Assembly: GCF_029633865.1 (NCBI RefSeq)
Contig: NC_079214.1
Location: 20,428,950-20,492,949 of the forward strand
Source: Lampris incognitus
Lineage: Eukaryota; Chordata; Actinopteri; Lampriformes; Lampridae
Direction of reading: 5' to 3'
Length of the DNA: 64,000 nucleotides
Made by a program: the position numbers and the translations under genes. Of the stretch, positions 1 to 10,352 are shown piece by piece. Under the pieces are notes generated by a model. It did not search any database. It was not told where the DNA came from and worked only from the letters and a program-made list of their open reading frames with translations. Numbering within the stretch: position 1 is the stretch's first letter; the number at the start of each line of letters is the position of its first letter.

Positions 1-372
1 AGCAGTCTTGGTGGCTATTGTGCGTGGAGGAACGGTTGTCGAGAAAATCAAAGAACAGCGAGGACAACAGCAGACTAATAATAGGTGCAGTACAAAACAA
101 GGTTAATGAATATAATTGATATATCAAAGACTATATCAAAAACTGAGTAGGACGCACGAATTGCAGCAATTGAAGGACAGCGAGGACAACAGCAGACTAA
201 AAGCAGGTGCAGTCTGATGCGCTTGATTGACCATAATTTGTGACATAGCCCACAACGGCAGTTCCACGGCCCCGTGGGAAAAATAAGATAACATATTTTA
301 GACTGGGGAATGGTTTTTAAACTACATTGCCTATACCAGTGATATAATAATTATGTTATATTATAATTTGCC

Positions 373-510
373 TTCTGTGATGGACTGGCGGCCTGTCCAG
401 GGTGTCTCCCTGCCTGCCACCCAATGACTGCTGGGATAGGCTCCAGCATCCCGCGACCCTGAGAGCAGGATAAGCGGTTTGGTTAATGAATGGACGGATG
501 GATAATATGC
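373..510 (+). repeat. 3' fragment of a tRNA/L2-type SINE
   Basis: Runs from GATGGACTGGCGGCCTGTCC through the TCCAGCATCCCGCGACCC block to a GGATGGATAA tail. The same sequence is in the opposite orientation in the full copy at 44961-45354. The tRNA head is missing (5' truncated). Confidence 0.8.
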
Positions 511-739
511 CTTAGAATACATTTCATGAGTGTGTTTGTGAGAGTCAAAAGTGTGTGTGAACATGATTTCTGATTGAACACTAAAAACAAAAACAAAAAA
601 ACAAATCTTTCATTTTGGTGCTTTTGGTCCACAGCATTGTGGTTAACCAAGCAGCTATAGCCAGTTTTGCTAACTATCAAATGGAATGACTATGGAGCGA
701 CGGATTCACAGAAAAAGTATTCCAGCTCAAGACTCGGGC

Positions 740-2560
740 CAACAAGGTGTCTCAAGATGGGTCTTCTGAAAGTCCAACTGTAGCACCAACAACTGTGAAA
801 GACAAGGTGCCAGTGTTTCCAACAGAAACCCGAGCTCCCAAGAAGTTTCGGAAATATCACCCTGACTTTCTGCAATATGGCTTTACATGCATAGCCAAAA
901 ACAATGTGGAATATCCACAGTGTGTTAATTGTTAAGAAGTGCTTGCACATGAAAGCTTAAAACCAGTTAAAATGAAGAGACATTTAGAAATGAAACACCG
1001 GTTCTCACATCAACAAACCCTTCAAGAGTTTTTTTCGACTCAAGGGGGGAAAACAACAGAGCCAAAAGATATTGGTGAGTGAGTAAGCTACAGTCCCTGC
1101 TAAGGCTGTGGCAGCTTCATATGAAGTGGCATATCTGGCAGTTCAATTGAAAAAGACCCATACCATAGCTCAGAGCCTCATCTGCTCAGCAGCCATTGCA
1201 ATGACAAGAGCTATGCATGGTGAGAAAATTGCTAGCACACTTGAGACTATTCCGGTGTCAAATGACACAATGGGGCGGTGCATTCATGACATGGCAAACA
1301 ACACTGAAAAACCATCTCATGGTCAGAGTAAAGAAAAGTGGAAGATTTTCTCTGCAATCGACAAATGTGTCAGGTGATGCGCAGTTGCTTCTACGAGGTA
1401 AAAAAGTATGAGGATATGTTGTTTTGCACGTCATTGGCGGGAACTTGCACAAGTTGTGACATTTTTAACAACCTGGGCAGTAAATGCGTGAAGAGGAACT
1501 AAGTTGGGAAAACTGTGCCTCCGTGTGTACAGATGCAGCTGGCGCTATGCAGGGGATAAGAAAACGACTAAAAGCCAGCATTCTGGAAGTTGAGCTGCAT
1601 GTGAAATTTTGATTTTCACGCTGCATTATCCACAGAGAAGCCCACGCTAACAAGAACCTTTAGCCAGAACTACACGGTGTTCTCCAAATAGTAGTGGTTA
1701 ACTTCATAAAATCCCGGTCAGTGCAAACCAGACTGTTCTGCCATGAAATGGGATCAGACCATGAATCACTACTGTTAAACACAGAGGTCAGATGACTTTC
1801 CCGGAGTAGAGTATTGACCATACTGTTTGAGCTGCGTGAAGAGGTCCGTATCTTCCTATCAGATTGTGGTTCTTACCTCGCTGACCATCTGACTGACCCT
1901 AAATGGGTTGCGAAGCCTTCCATATTTGGCAGGCTTTTTTGACAAACTGAACTGTCTAAACATATCCCTCCAAAGCCCAAACACAAAACGCCCTTTGTCT
2001 TTCTGACAAGCTAACAGCATTTAAAAGGAAGCTGGAGTGATGGGCCTTGAGTCGAGGAGGGCAGTTTTGAAATATTCCCTGATCTCGAGGACTTTATGGA
2101 CAGTTATGACATAAGCATCCCAACAATGAAAGGGGTTATTGCTACTCACCTCAGAAGCCTGCTTGAGAATTTCGATACTTCCTAAAAGATGACACACCAG
2201 AGAGATACAACTGGATATGCCAGCCTTTCACCACTTCCAGTGCACAACACCTGTCGTCGGAACTGGAGGATGCCCTGTTGGACCTCTCTTCTGACTGCAC
2301 ATTACAGACTGCTTTGGCCTCAAGCACACTGGAAGAATTCTGGTAGTCAGTGGCTGCTGAATACTCAGGACTACTAAAGGCTGCAATGGATGTACTTATT
2401 CCTTTTGGAGCTACATATTTATGTGAAAAGACATTTCCATACTGACACTCATCAAGAACAAATACAGATCATGGCTCATCAGAGTTGAAGATGATCTTCG
2501 AGTGGCAGTCTCCAACATAAAACCAAGAATACATTTGCTTTGTTCAAATATGCGGGCCTA
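740..2560 (+). pseudogene. decayed hAT transposase (ZBED5/FAM200-like)
   Basis: Pieces in several frames match one transposase in order. A BED-like start (KKFRKYHPDFLQYGFT, then VKMKRHLEMKHRFS) comes at 750-1030. SYEVAYLAVQLKKTHTIAQ and TIPVSNDTMGRCIHDMA follow at 1110-1300. The C-terminal hAT dimerization region (AMDVLIPFGATYLCEKTF, then EDDLRVAVSNIKPR) comes at 2385-2535. Numerous stops and frameshifts show it is dead. No intact terminal repeats or target duplication were found. Confidence 0.75.
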
Positions 2561-3091
2561 GCCATCCCACTAAAATGTGTGAGGGTAAGTGAATGATGTC
2601 CATGCTACATAATGAAAAAAAAGAAAAAGAAGAATGAACTGATTGATATTAGGCAACAAGCCTTTAAATGGAAGTCTGTCGAAAAGTGAGTGAACAGACA
2701 ATCTCCATTATTACAGGAAAATGTACTGAATAAACCGGTACAAACAGAACAGGTATAAACAGATATGAAAACATTTCTTAAACTAAGGCCTGTAAGACCA
2801 TAAGGCTATATAGTATATTTGTATACATGTTAACAGGCCTAGTTACCTCAATAATATGAGAATGTATTTCTATCTATTATCATTCTTTTAGGCCTAAAGC
2901 AGATATGTTGACTGTTGACTGTGAAGGTGCCATTATTTCAATAAATCTAAATACACTAAAGCAAATATTAAATAGTTTTTGTTCTGTCTGTGGGCAAACC
3001 AATGGTCTTCCTGCGTGAGTTTGGTAGCTTTCATGTGTTATATTACAGTAAACCCTGAACAGTCTCGGGCAGACAGTTTATGAGCGATCAC
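2561..3091. other. intergenic sequence, nothing recognised
   Basis: AT-rich stretch after the hAT fossil; no exon of fbxo22 was found here or at 3409-4008. Confidence 0.4.
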
Positions 3092-3408
3092 TGGGCCTCA
3101 TTCATCAATCGTTCACACTTACAAATTTGTTCTTACACACCCATGGAAATTTTTAGCCCTAAATTTTGTTTCACAGTCACAAGTGAAGTCTGATGGTTAT
3201 TTGTAATTCCTTCCCCATAACATCTACTGTCTACCTCTTGCAACAAGAAACAACCCAGGCTTGCAAAGACATCAGTGTTAGCCATCGGTGTCTAAATTCA
3301 GGGGTTACCCAGGTCCTACACTGGTCTGAGACAAACTTCAGGGCTAAAAATTTCCATGAGTATGTAAGAACAAATCTGTATGCATGAACGATTGATGAAT
3401 GAGGCCCA
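3092..3408. mobile_element. palindromic MITE, copy 1
   Basis: 317 bp with long inverted ends (TGGGCCTCATTCATCAATCG and its mirror GATGAATGAGGCCCA; similarity extends about 68 bp each side, including TTTTTAGCCCT/AGGGCTAAAAA). A second copy in the same orientation is at 54560-54879. No coding capacity; superfamily not resolved. Confidence 0.75.
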
Positions 3409-4008
3409 ATGTGTTCGCATCAGGATGCTGTGAGTTAAATGTCCCAGTGCTATGGGGGGAGGGGGGGGTCCACGACTCAAAAAGGTTGAGAACCACTGAC
3501 GGAGTGTAATGCAGCCCCGATGTAAAGTTATTGGAGACCAGCCTATACTTGCCAATACCAGCTGTTTCAGTGCCTGAAGGAAGGAGGGTATTTTGGGGAT
3601 GCCATCATTGTAATTCTTTTTGCAGCACATTTCTGTGCTGTACATTAGACTGAGATTAGCAGCTAAGAATCATCTTTATACATTGTGCTTAGGTCCTACT
3701 TTTCAGTCAAAAATTGTTAACTCCCAAGGCAAAGATTAAGACCATTCTGAAGAATATGTCTTAGAAGTTTTATAGATACCAGCCTTTGGAAGAGACAAAA
3801 AAAATATACCAAAAAACTTGGAAGCCAGTTAACATACCAACTAAAGGAACTGATTGGACTGCATTGTCATGAGGTTGAATCAGACTCTTTTTGTTGAATG
3901 TCACTGCCTTTTTCTACCCTTTCATTGATTACTGTCCTTTTAAAAAAAGCAGTCCCCCTTCCTATAGGAATATATTACAAAACCACTGTATTTTTACTTA
4001 ATACTAAC

Positions 4009-4096
4009 CTTTACTTTGTCTGTAGCAGTATGAGCGGCCATTAAAGGCTTCATAGTCCACCATGGCCAGAACTGTTTTAGGCAAGAGGAACACCTT
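4009..4096 (-). CDS. fbxo22: fbxo22 exon 3
   Basis: 88 nt, [18 protein letters not shown] to YCYRQSK plus one base; donor GTTAGT. It matches the human ILPHTVLYMADSETF region. The 3' boundary is less certain than the start. Confidence 0.8.
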
Positions 4097-6286
4097 CTGC
4101 GAATAACCAGAAAGAAGGTGCATGTGTTAAAAACGTTTTTTTCTTCTCAGGACTGTAACATCACCCATGATAATGAGCTATAGATATATATGATATAGTC
4201 CACAGGAGGTAGCCCGTATCACAAACAAGTTTATAATGGTATAATACAAACTGGATTACAAATACTTTTGTATTTTTAACTTTGGGGCAATTCAGACGGG
4301 CAGCTTCATGAACAATTAACACATTTGATCAGTTTACTAAAGCCAATATACTGTGGCCACCTCTCCTGGTCGCTACGATGCCATGATCTGACCATGTTAT
4401 GATTATGTTAAAACACTATTTTCCACAGTCCCCAATATCTATTTCTCGGTTTTCATGCAACTCATTTCATTTGAGTTTTATGCTACCTTCATAAGACTCA
4501 TTTCATGAGTTTTCTGATTTACCTCCACTTCCTCAGCCAGGCTACGGCAAAGAGCATGGACCTCTGTATTGGATGGGCCACAGGCTGAGACCCAAGTTAA
4601 CTTCTGCTGAGTCCGCAGCACTCGGCGTGCACAGTTCCTCCACAACCTGCATACACTGAGCAAGAACAAACACTTTGGTTGACGAACGAGCTAACTAGCT
4701 GATAAACTACTACTAGTACTACTACTACTACTACTACTACTTTCGGCTGCTCCTGTTAGGGGTCGCCACAGTGGATCATCCGTTTCCATTTCTTCCTGTC
4801 TTCTGCATCTTCCTCTGTCACACCACCAGCCACCTGCATGTCTTCCCTCAACACATCCATAAACCTCCTCTTTGGCCTTCTTCTTTTCCTCTTCCCTGGC
4901 AGCTCCATATTCAGCATCCTTCTCCCAATATACCCAGCATCTCTCCTCCACACATGTCCAAGCCATCTCAATCTTGCCTTTGCCTCTCTTGCTTTGTCTC
5001 CAAACCATCCAACTTGAGCGGTCCCTCTAATATAATCATTCCTAATCCTGTCCTTCTTCGTCACTCCTAGTGAAAATCTTAGCATCTTCAACTCTGCCAC
5101 CTCCAGCTCCACCTCCTGTCTTTTCATCAGTGCCACTGTCTCCAAACCATATAACATAGCTGGTCTCACAACCATCTTGTAAACTTTCTCTTTAACTCTT
5201 GCTGGTACCCTTCTGTCGCAAATCTCTCCTGGCACTCTTCTCCACCCACTCCACCCCGCCTGCACTCTCTTCTTCACCTCTCTCCTGCACTCCCCGTTAC
5301 TTTGTACTGTTGACCCCAAGTATTTAAACTCATATGCCTTCGTCACCTCCACTCATCGCATCCTGACCATTCCACTGTCCTCCCTCTCATTCACGCATAG
5401 GTATTCTGTCTTGCTCCTACTGACTTTCATTCCTCTTCTCTCCAGTGCATACCTCCACCTCTCCAGGCTCTCCTCAACCTGCACCCTATTCTCGCTACAG
5501 CTCACAATGTCATCCGCGAACATCATCGTCCATGGAGACTCCTGCCTGATCTTGTCCGTCAACCTGTCCATCACCATTGCAAACAAGGGCTCAGAGCCGA
5601 TCCTTGATGTAATCCCACCTCCACCTTGAACCCATCTGTCATTCCAACCGCACATCTCACCACTGTCACACTTCCCTCATACATATCCTGCACCACTCCT
5701 ACAGACTTCTCTTCAACTCCCGACTTCCTCATACAATACCACACCTCCTCTATCGGCACCCTGTCATATGCTTTCTCTAAATCCACAAAGACACAATGCA
5801 ACTCCTTCTGGCCTTCTCTATACTTCTCGATCAAAATTCCCCATGCAAACATCGCATCTGTGGTGCTTTTTCGTGGCATGAAACCATACTGCTGCTCGCT
5901 AATCGTCACCTCTTCTCTTAACCTCTTAGCTAATAACTAGCTAATAAACACTTCCGCACTACAGGCAACAGGATAAATAATAGCATTAACGCTGACCAAC
6001 CTGGAAGACACGGGAAATAATTAAGGTAATGGTTAAGATCTTCAGGTTAGCCAACGCGTTCAAATCAAATCTACACTTTAAATTACACGCTGATCGCTTG
6101 GCTAATAATGTTAGCTAGCTAAATAAACGTTAGCTTGCAAGCACTTTGAAGCTACCTTGCGATCCGGAGAAGCGATTTCGTTGGCACAAATGTTAATATT
6201 CGCTCAACCACCTCTGCGACATTACTAAGTATGTATTCTGCTTTGCTGTCCCTCGAAGACCCGGGAAAATCTGGATTTGCTTCCAT
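4009..6286 (-). CDS. fbxo22: F-box protein 22, first three exons (3' part beyond left edge)
   Basis: Substrate receptor of an SCF-type (SKP1-CUL1-F-box) ubiquitin ligase. Exon 1 6156-6286 reads [15 protein letters not shown], then [18 protein letters not shown], the F-box. Exon 2 4523-4655 continues [16 protein letters not shown]. Exon 3 4009-4096 gives [18 protein letters not shown]. Phases match across both introns (AG|T Ser codon; phase 0). The order and motifs match vertebrate FBXO22 (LSNLAEVVERVLTF, CRLWREC, RRVLRT). About 117 of roughly 400 residues are present; the FIST-like C-terminal part is not in the 4 kb to the left and is presumably outside the window. Intron 1 contains an RTE LINE insertion. 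Confidence 0.93.
4523..4655 (-). CDS. fbxo22: fbxo22 exon 2
   Basis: 133 nt; the first base completes the Ser codon. Encodes [16 protein letters not shown] to SLAEEVE. Acceptor CTCAG, donor GTAAAT. Confidence 0.93.
4708..5934 (-). mobile_element. 5'-truncated RTE-type non-LTR retrotransposon in fbxo22 intron 1
   Basis: The minus strand encodes reverse-transcriptase motifs [42 protein letters not shown] and KTEYLCV, then [12 protein letters not shown] and WLGHVWRR, with a frameshift near 5,600 and a stop at 5,353. It ends in a short 3' tail and a TAG-type trinucleotide run. Near-identical 15-bp direct repeats (4693-4707 and 5935-5949, one mismatch) are its target-site duplication. Confidence 0.85.
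6156..6286 (-). CDS. fbxo22: fbxo22 exon 1 (start codon, F-box)
   Basis: ATG at 6284-6286; 43 codons plus two bases. It contains the F-box core [20 protein letters not shown]. Donor GTAGCT. Confidence 0.92.
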
Positions 6287-6871
6287 ATTTTCGTGCCAAT
6301 CGCGGACGAAAAGACTGGTGGTTGACTGGTGGTTATTATATGGGAGTAGGATGGTGTACGAAAGTGGAAGTGACGTAATGATAGCGGAACTCCAAATTTG
6401 TAGTCTTTTTGTTAATGTTACACGAATAAATCTGTGAAATGTGGCAAAAATATGTGTGTCTTTTATAGTAGAAGAACATTTTGCTAAAATTGTAAGTTTC
6501 TTCTTTAATGATTTAAAACCTAGAAATATAGTTTGTTGTTGGTATTTATAGTTATATATTTGAGCCCTTATAACAAGCTGACGTGTTCAAAATGATGTTA
6601 TGCCTTGTAAGTTAATTGATACACATTGATAAACTATGCCATGCAACGTTACACCGAAATAATTTGAAATGAGGAAATGGCTTAAACAATAAAAACGATA
6701 CATGGGGAAATATTCGTATTTTTAGTGACGTGTGCCTGATGCGCGCGCAGCTCCGTGACCGTCTTGTTTAAAGAAATACAGTGGGGGTTTTTTCGCCCTA
6801 TCTTCGAGTGGTAATGAGTGCAGCCAGACCTTGCTCCAGCGCTGGCACAGCGTAAATTTAGTGTGGAGATA
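6287..6871. other. fbxo22 5' flank and older repeat
   Basis: Presumed fbxo22 promoter/5' UTR side, without a clear TATA box. The stretch from about 6,790 to 6,871 continues at 7,409 after the nested hAT MITE and looks like an older repeat. Confidence 0.35.
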
Positions 6872-6879
6872 GGTCTGGC

Positions 6880-7400
6880 CAGAGCCCTAGAAAGAGAGAG
6901 TTACGTCAATGAGGGGTCAGAACGCGAGAGGGTCACGTGGTTCATGTAGCCGCCGAATAGTTCCAAACGAAGCTTGGCGGGTCATTTAAATGAACTGCTT
7001 AGCCGTGATTTCTGGTAATTACTAACCAATATTTTCAGATTTTTACATTTATATATAGATATAGATATATTCCAACGTGACACATATTCTATGCGCATGT
7101 GTAGGAACATTAAAACTAATATTTTGTTTGAAATTGACGAGCTATCACGCTTTAAATTACATCGTTAATTTGATCCAAACGTGCTTGTAAAATGGTCATC
7201 ATTAAAATGTCGACTGTAGCTTCTTACCTGTAAATTAACCTTTGATTAATGCGAGAAACGTACCTTCGCCATAGAAATCCTATTGCCCCGGGTCGCACTG
7301 TTTGGAACTATCCGGGGCGCCCATGATCCGCCATTGCTGTTAAATAATTGGCCCATTGACGTCTACGGAGTTGACGTAACTCTCTCTTTCTAGGGCTCTG
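6880..7400. mobile_element. hAT-type MITE, 521 bp
   Basis: Perfect 30-bp terminal inverted repeats (6880-6909, 7371-7400; start CAGAGCCCTAGAAAG) flanked by a perfect 8-bp duplication GGTCTGGC (6872-6879, 7401-7408), the hAT signature. No coding capacity. The flanks (TGGAGATAGGTCTGGC...TATGCGAGACTTG) look like an older repeat, so this is a nested insertion. Confidence 0.9.
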
Positions 7401-7408
7401 GGTCTGGC

Positions 7409-8096
7409 TATGCGAGACTTGGGGCAGACAAACTACACTGAATAATACATCAATATGAGAGGTTATTTGTGCATATGTATGTCATATATGAATATATACA
7501 TAATATTCTATGAAAGTATTCCTATAATTTGTATATTTGGTCTCACATCTGTGTACATGGAGGTAATTCTTGTGTGTGTGCCTTGGGCTGAGCATCTTGA
7601 TGTCAGATAGGGCCCTCAGTTACTTTTAATGACATGTTTTGACAAACACTAATATATCCAAATTATGAGACCCAAAGAGTTGCAACATGCACAGCCTGTA
7701 GTGATTGCGCCAACTGAAATATAGTTGAGGAGCATGCTAGGGACCCTCAAATAGATAGAACAGAAACCTTTTGGTGTAGAACCACTATTGTACGTCCTGA
7801 GAACAGGTGTTGTTGTGACTTCTCTTATGTGTTCGATCCAATACACCACAGGTGTCGTAACCCTGGCAAAAGAAGGTAAGTGAGGAAGGTAGTGTTTTGG
7901 GAGATGATGAAAATAAATTGCACTTGGTTTTTTTATTTTAGTTTGGATGAAAACGAGAAGTTGGACTGAGTGACAAAGTATGGGCCAGTTTTATTTCTAA
8001 AGATTGGAAAATTAGGCAAACTAGACCGAATAATACACGCACACAGTATGAGAATGGGTTTATTTGATGCATATCAAGTATGAAGGCATACAGAAT
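7409..8096. other. intergenic AT-rich sequence, nothing recognised
   Basis: No exon, RNA gene or clear repeat between the MITE and the mini-LTR cluster. Confidence 0.4.
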
Positions 8097-8100
8097 ATAC

Positions 8101-8256
8101 TGTAACGTGCATGGATAAGTAGACACGTTGGTCCTTGACTAACGGGTCGGACCCTTTAGTCGACTGGTTAACGTTGTCGCTTGCGAAGCGGGAGACACAG
8201 GTTCGCGTACCGGCCATGGCGACGGCCTCCCAGACTGCCCCCCGAGATTCGCTGCA
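8101..8256 (+). mobile_element. solo mini-LTR, family A
   Basis: 156 bp starting TGTAACGTGC and ending GCTGCA (TG..CA), flanked by the 4-bp duplication ATAC (8097-8100, 8257-8260). The interior carries the tRNA-like block TTTAGTCGACTGGTTAACG...GGTTCGCGTACC shared with the other family A copies. Confidence 0.75.
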
Positions 8257-8308
8257 ATACCATCAGAATACAAATCTATTGATGCAAGATACTACAATAC
8301 AAATATAC

Positions 8309-8400
8309 TGCAGCGAATTCGGGGGTCAGCCGCGGGAACCGCCACAGCCGGGACGCGAACTCATATCTCCTGCATCACAGGCGACAACGTTGACCAGTCG
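8309..8400 (-). mobile_element. partial mini-LTR, family A, inverted
   Basis: Starts TGCAGCGAATTCGGGGG after ATAC and reads, on the minus strand, as the 3' part of a family A LTR through GTCGACTGGTC. It is broken at about 8,400, where a plus-strand remnant of another copy begins (8405-8480). Confidence 0.65.
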
Positions 8401-8484
8401 ACTAAAGGGGTCGGACCCTTTAGCTTTACCTTAGTCTTAACGTAGTCGCCCACGGTGCAGAATACACGAGTTCGTGCCCCGGCT

Positions 8485-8528
8485 GTGACGGTCCGGCTGG
8501 GGACGCCCTTCCCGAAGGAAGGGGGCAA
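8485..8528 (+). mobile_element. remnant internal region of a mini-LTR element with polypurine tract
   Basis: TGTGACGGTCCGGCTGGGG to GAAGGAAGGGGGCAA immediately precedes the next LTR start (TGTAACG at 8529). It matches the internal region of the adjacent element (8722-8765), so it is the end of a neighbouring unit. Confidence 0.6.
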
Positions 8529-9112
8529 TGTAACGTGCACGGATAAGTAGACACGTTGGCCCTTGGCTAACGGGTCGGACCCTTTAGTCGACTGGTTAAC
8601 GTTGTCGCCCGTGGTGCAGGAGATAGGGGTTCCCGTCCCGGTTGTGGCGGCTCCCGCGGCTGTGAATTCCGAGCTGCCCCCCCTGAATTCGCTTCATTGG
8701 TGTCAGAAGCGGGATTCCCTGCTGTGACGGTCCGGCCGGGGACGCTCTATCCCGAAGGAGGGGGGTAACGTACACGAATAAGTAGACACGTTAGTGTTAT
8801 GTCTGCACACATCGACAGTGCTGCATTTGATTTGGTGCTGTTCTATTGTGCTGGGATCGATTGGTGATGCCTGCGGGCTCTGGGTTGTTTGATCGGGTCT
8901 GCCTTTGATGCTGTGTCAGTCTAAATAAAGAATGCCACGGAGAGGTTGTGTCGAGCGACAGCGCTGTGTCCTGAAGTGATTTAAAAATACAATAGTTAGC
9001 CCTTGGCTAACAGGTCGGGCCCTTCAATCGACTGGTTAATGTTGTGGTACGGGAGACCCGGGTTCGCGTCCCGGGTGCGGCGGTTCCCGTACTGCCCCCT
9101 TAATTCGCTACA
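8529..9112 (+). mobile_element. TRIM-like mini LTR retroelement, family A (with nested insertion)
   Basis: 5' LTR 8529-8696 (168 bp, TGTAACG...TTCA). Two bases on is a primer-binding site at 8698-8715 (TGGTGTCAGAAGCGGGAT, 17 of 18 complementary to the 3' end plus CCA of tRNA-Leu-CAA). A short internal region of about 69 bp follows, then a polypurine tract GAAGGAGGGGGG (8754-8765). The 3' LTR is 8766-8794 plus 8995-9112, split by a 200-bp insertion and ending GCTACA. No coding capacity. This is the layout of a TRIM (terminal-repeat retrotransposon in miniature), which needs another element's reverse transcriptase. Confidence 0.75.
8795..8994 (+). mobile_element. nested 200-bp insertion, possible solo LTR of another element
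   Basis: Begins TGTTATGTCTGC, ends AAAATACAATA and carries AATAAA (8924-8929). It interrupts the family A 3' LTR with a perfect 5-bp duplication GTTAG (8790-8794, 8995-8999). TG start, polyadenylation signal and 5-bp duplication suggest an LTR. Confidence 0.6.
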
Positions 9113-9427
9113 ATACAAATACAGGCCTCCGCCTGAATAGACTGTTGTTGTTAGACATCTAAATGTCAATATATTTTACTATTTAGTTGTATGTTTACCA
9201 GTATAACGTGGTCAATTTGAGAATTATCAACAGTCAGGAAAAAGCTGCAGGGAACTCTAGTCGCAGGGAACTCTTGTGCATCTTCGTAAAACGATGATCG
9301 CAAAAAAATAAAAATCATCTTTGTATGAAGTTACAACTTGGCCTGAGGTCTCATGTAGGTTTAATCTTGGAGTTAAGCCAAAGATTAGGTTTTTAAACCA
9401 CTTTTAGGTTACAATTTTGCTAGCTAG

Positions 9428-9559
9428 TGTAAACTAATAAGACACGTTAGCCCCTAGCTAACGGGTCTGACCCTTTAGCCGAGCGGTTAGTGACGTCGCC
9501 TTGTGGCGCAGTACACCCCGTATCGAATTCCGCACCGGGCAAGAAAATAACCGGTTACA
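9428..9559 (+). mobile_element. solo mini-LTR, family B, with tRNA-like A and B boxes
   Basis: 132 bp, TGTAAACTAATAAGACACG to CCGGTTACA, flanked by CTAG (within CTAGCTAG on both sides). It contains TAGCCGAGCGG (9476-9486, a perfect Pol III A-box fit) and GTATCGAATTCC (9520-9531, B-box-like) at tRNA-like 44-nt spacing. Related to family A through AGACACGTTAGCCC...GGGTC.GACCCTTTAG. Confidence 0.7.
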
Positions 9560-10089
9560 CTAGCTAGCTTAGCCAAAAAGTGACTGACGAGAGGAAGTAA
9601 TGCGAGCGCATCAGGCACACGACATTGTGTGACGCAGCACGTAAGGCACCTCCCCCGAAGTTTTTAGGGAGTACGCATCCCGGACACCCCCACGGTCCCC
9701 CGGTGACAAACTTTCACCTTTGTGCGTCACACTGACTTGATGTTGGTGTAACCAGAGTAGCGCTCCCAGCGGAGGGGATGAACTGCGTCCTCCAAGTCGC
9801 ACTTGAACACCTCGTTTTTTTTTTTATTTCTCCCAATTTTCACAGTCGCCTGTCATTTGTAATTGTTGGCACTGTGATTTTTACGCATAGGTGGACTTGC
9901 AATACTATCGAGTGGTGTTCCAATTGTCACATTTCCAACGGGGATTCAAACATTTTTAGCGTAGAAACTTATGTGAACGATCAACCACGCGTGTCCATGG
10001 CAGGCAGGCAGCATCGTAATTAATCTGTCAAGACAAAATTAACCCCATCTCAACACCCGTTTACATTTGACACCGGCGTTATTAGCCAG

Positions 10090-10224
10090 TGTAACCGGTT
10101 ATTTTCTTGCCCGGTGCGGGATTCGATATGGAGTGTACTACACCACAAGGCGACATCACTAACCGCTCGGCTTAAGGGTCAGACCCGTTAACTAGGGACT
10201 AATGTGTCTTATTAGTAGTTTACA
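10090..10224 (-). mobile_element. solo mini-LTR, family B, inverted copy
   Basis: 135 bp, the reverse complement of 9428-9559 with scattered differences, flanked by the 4-bp duplication CCAG (10086-10089, 10225-10228). Separate duplications show that the two copies inserted independently rather than forming one inverted-repeat transposon. Confidence 0.7.
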
Positions 10225-10352
10225 CCAGTATCCAATCTGTGATGCTCTGGGGCGCGTGAAAACCTCAGCACATTTCTTCACACAAACTGCATGCACTGTG
10301 TTTAACGATGGCCACTATAAGAAACAAGCGTATGCAATTAATGATTTAACCA

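Noticed and set aside
8135-9090. Genuine tRNA genes
   Set aside because: A- and B-box-like words are present, but no complete cloverleaf with matching acceptor stem and anticodon arm could be drawn; the sequence is shared by repeats.
9428-10224. A single DNA transposon with 135-bp terminal inverted repeats
   Set aside because: Each arm has its own 4-bp target duplication (CTAG, CCAG) and TG..CA ends, so two solo LTRs explain it better.
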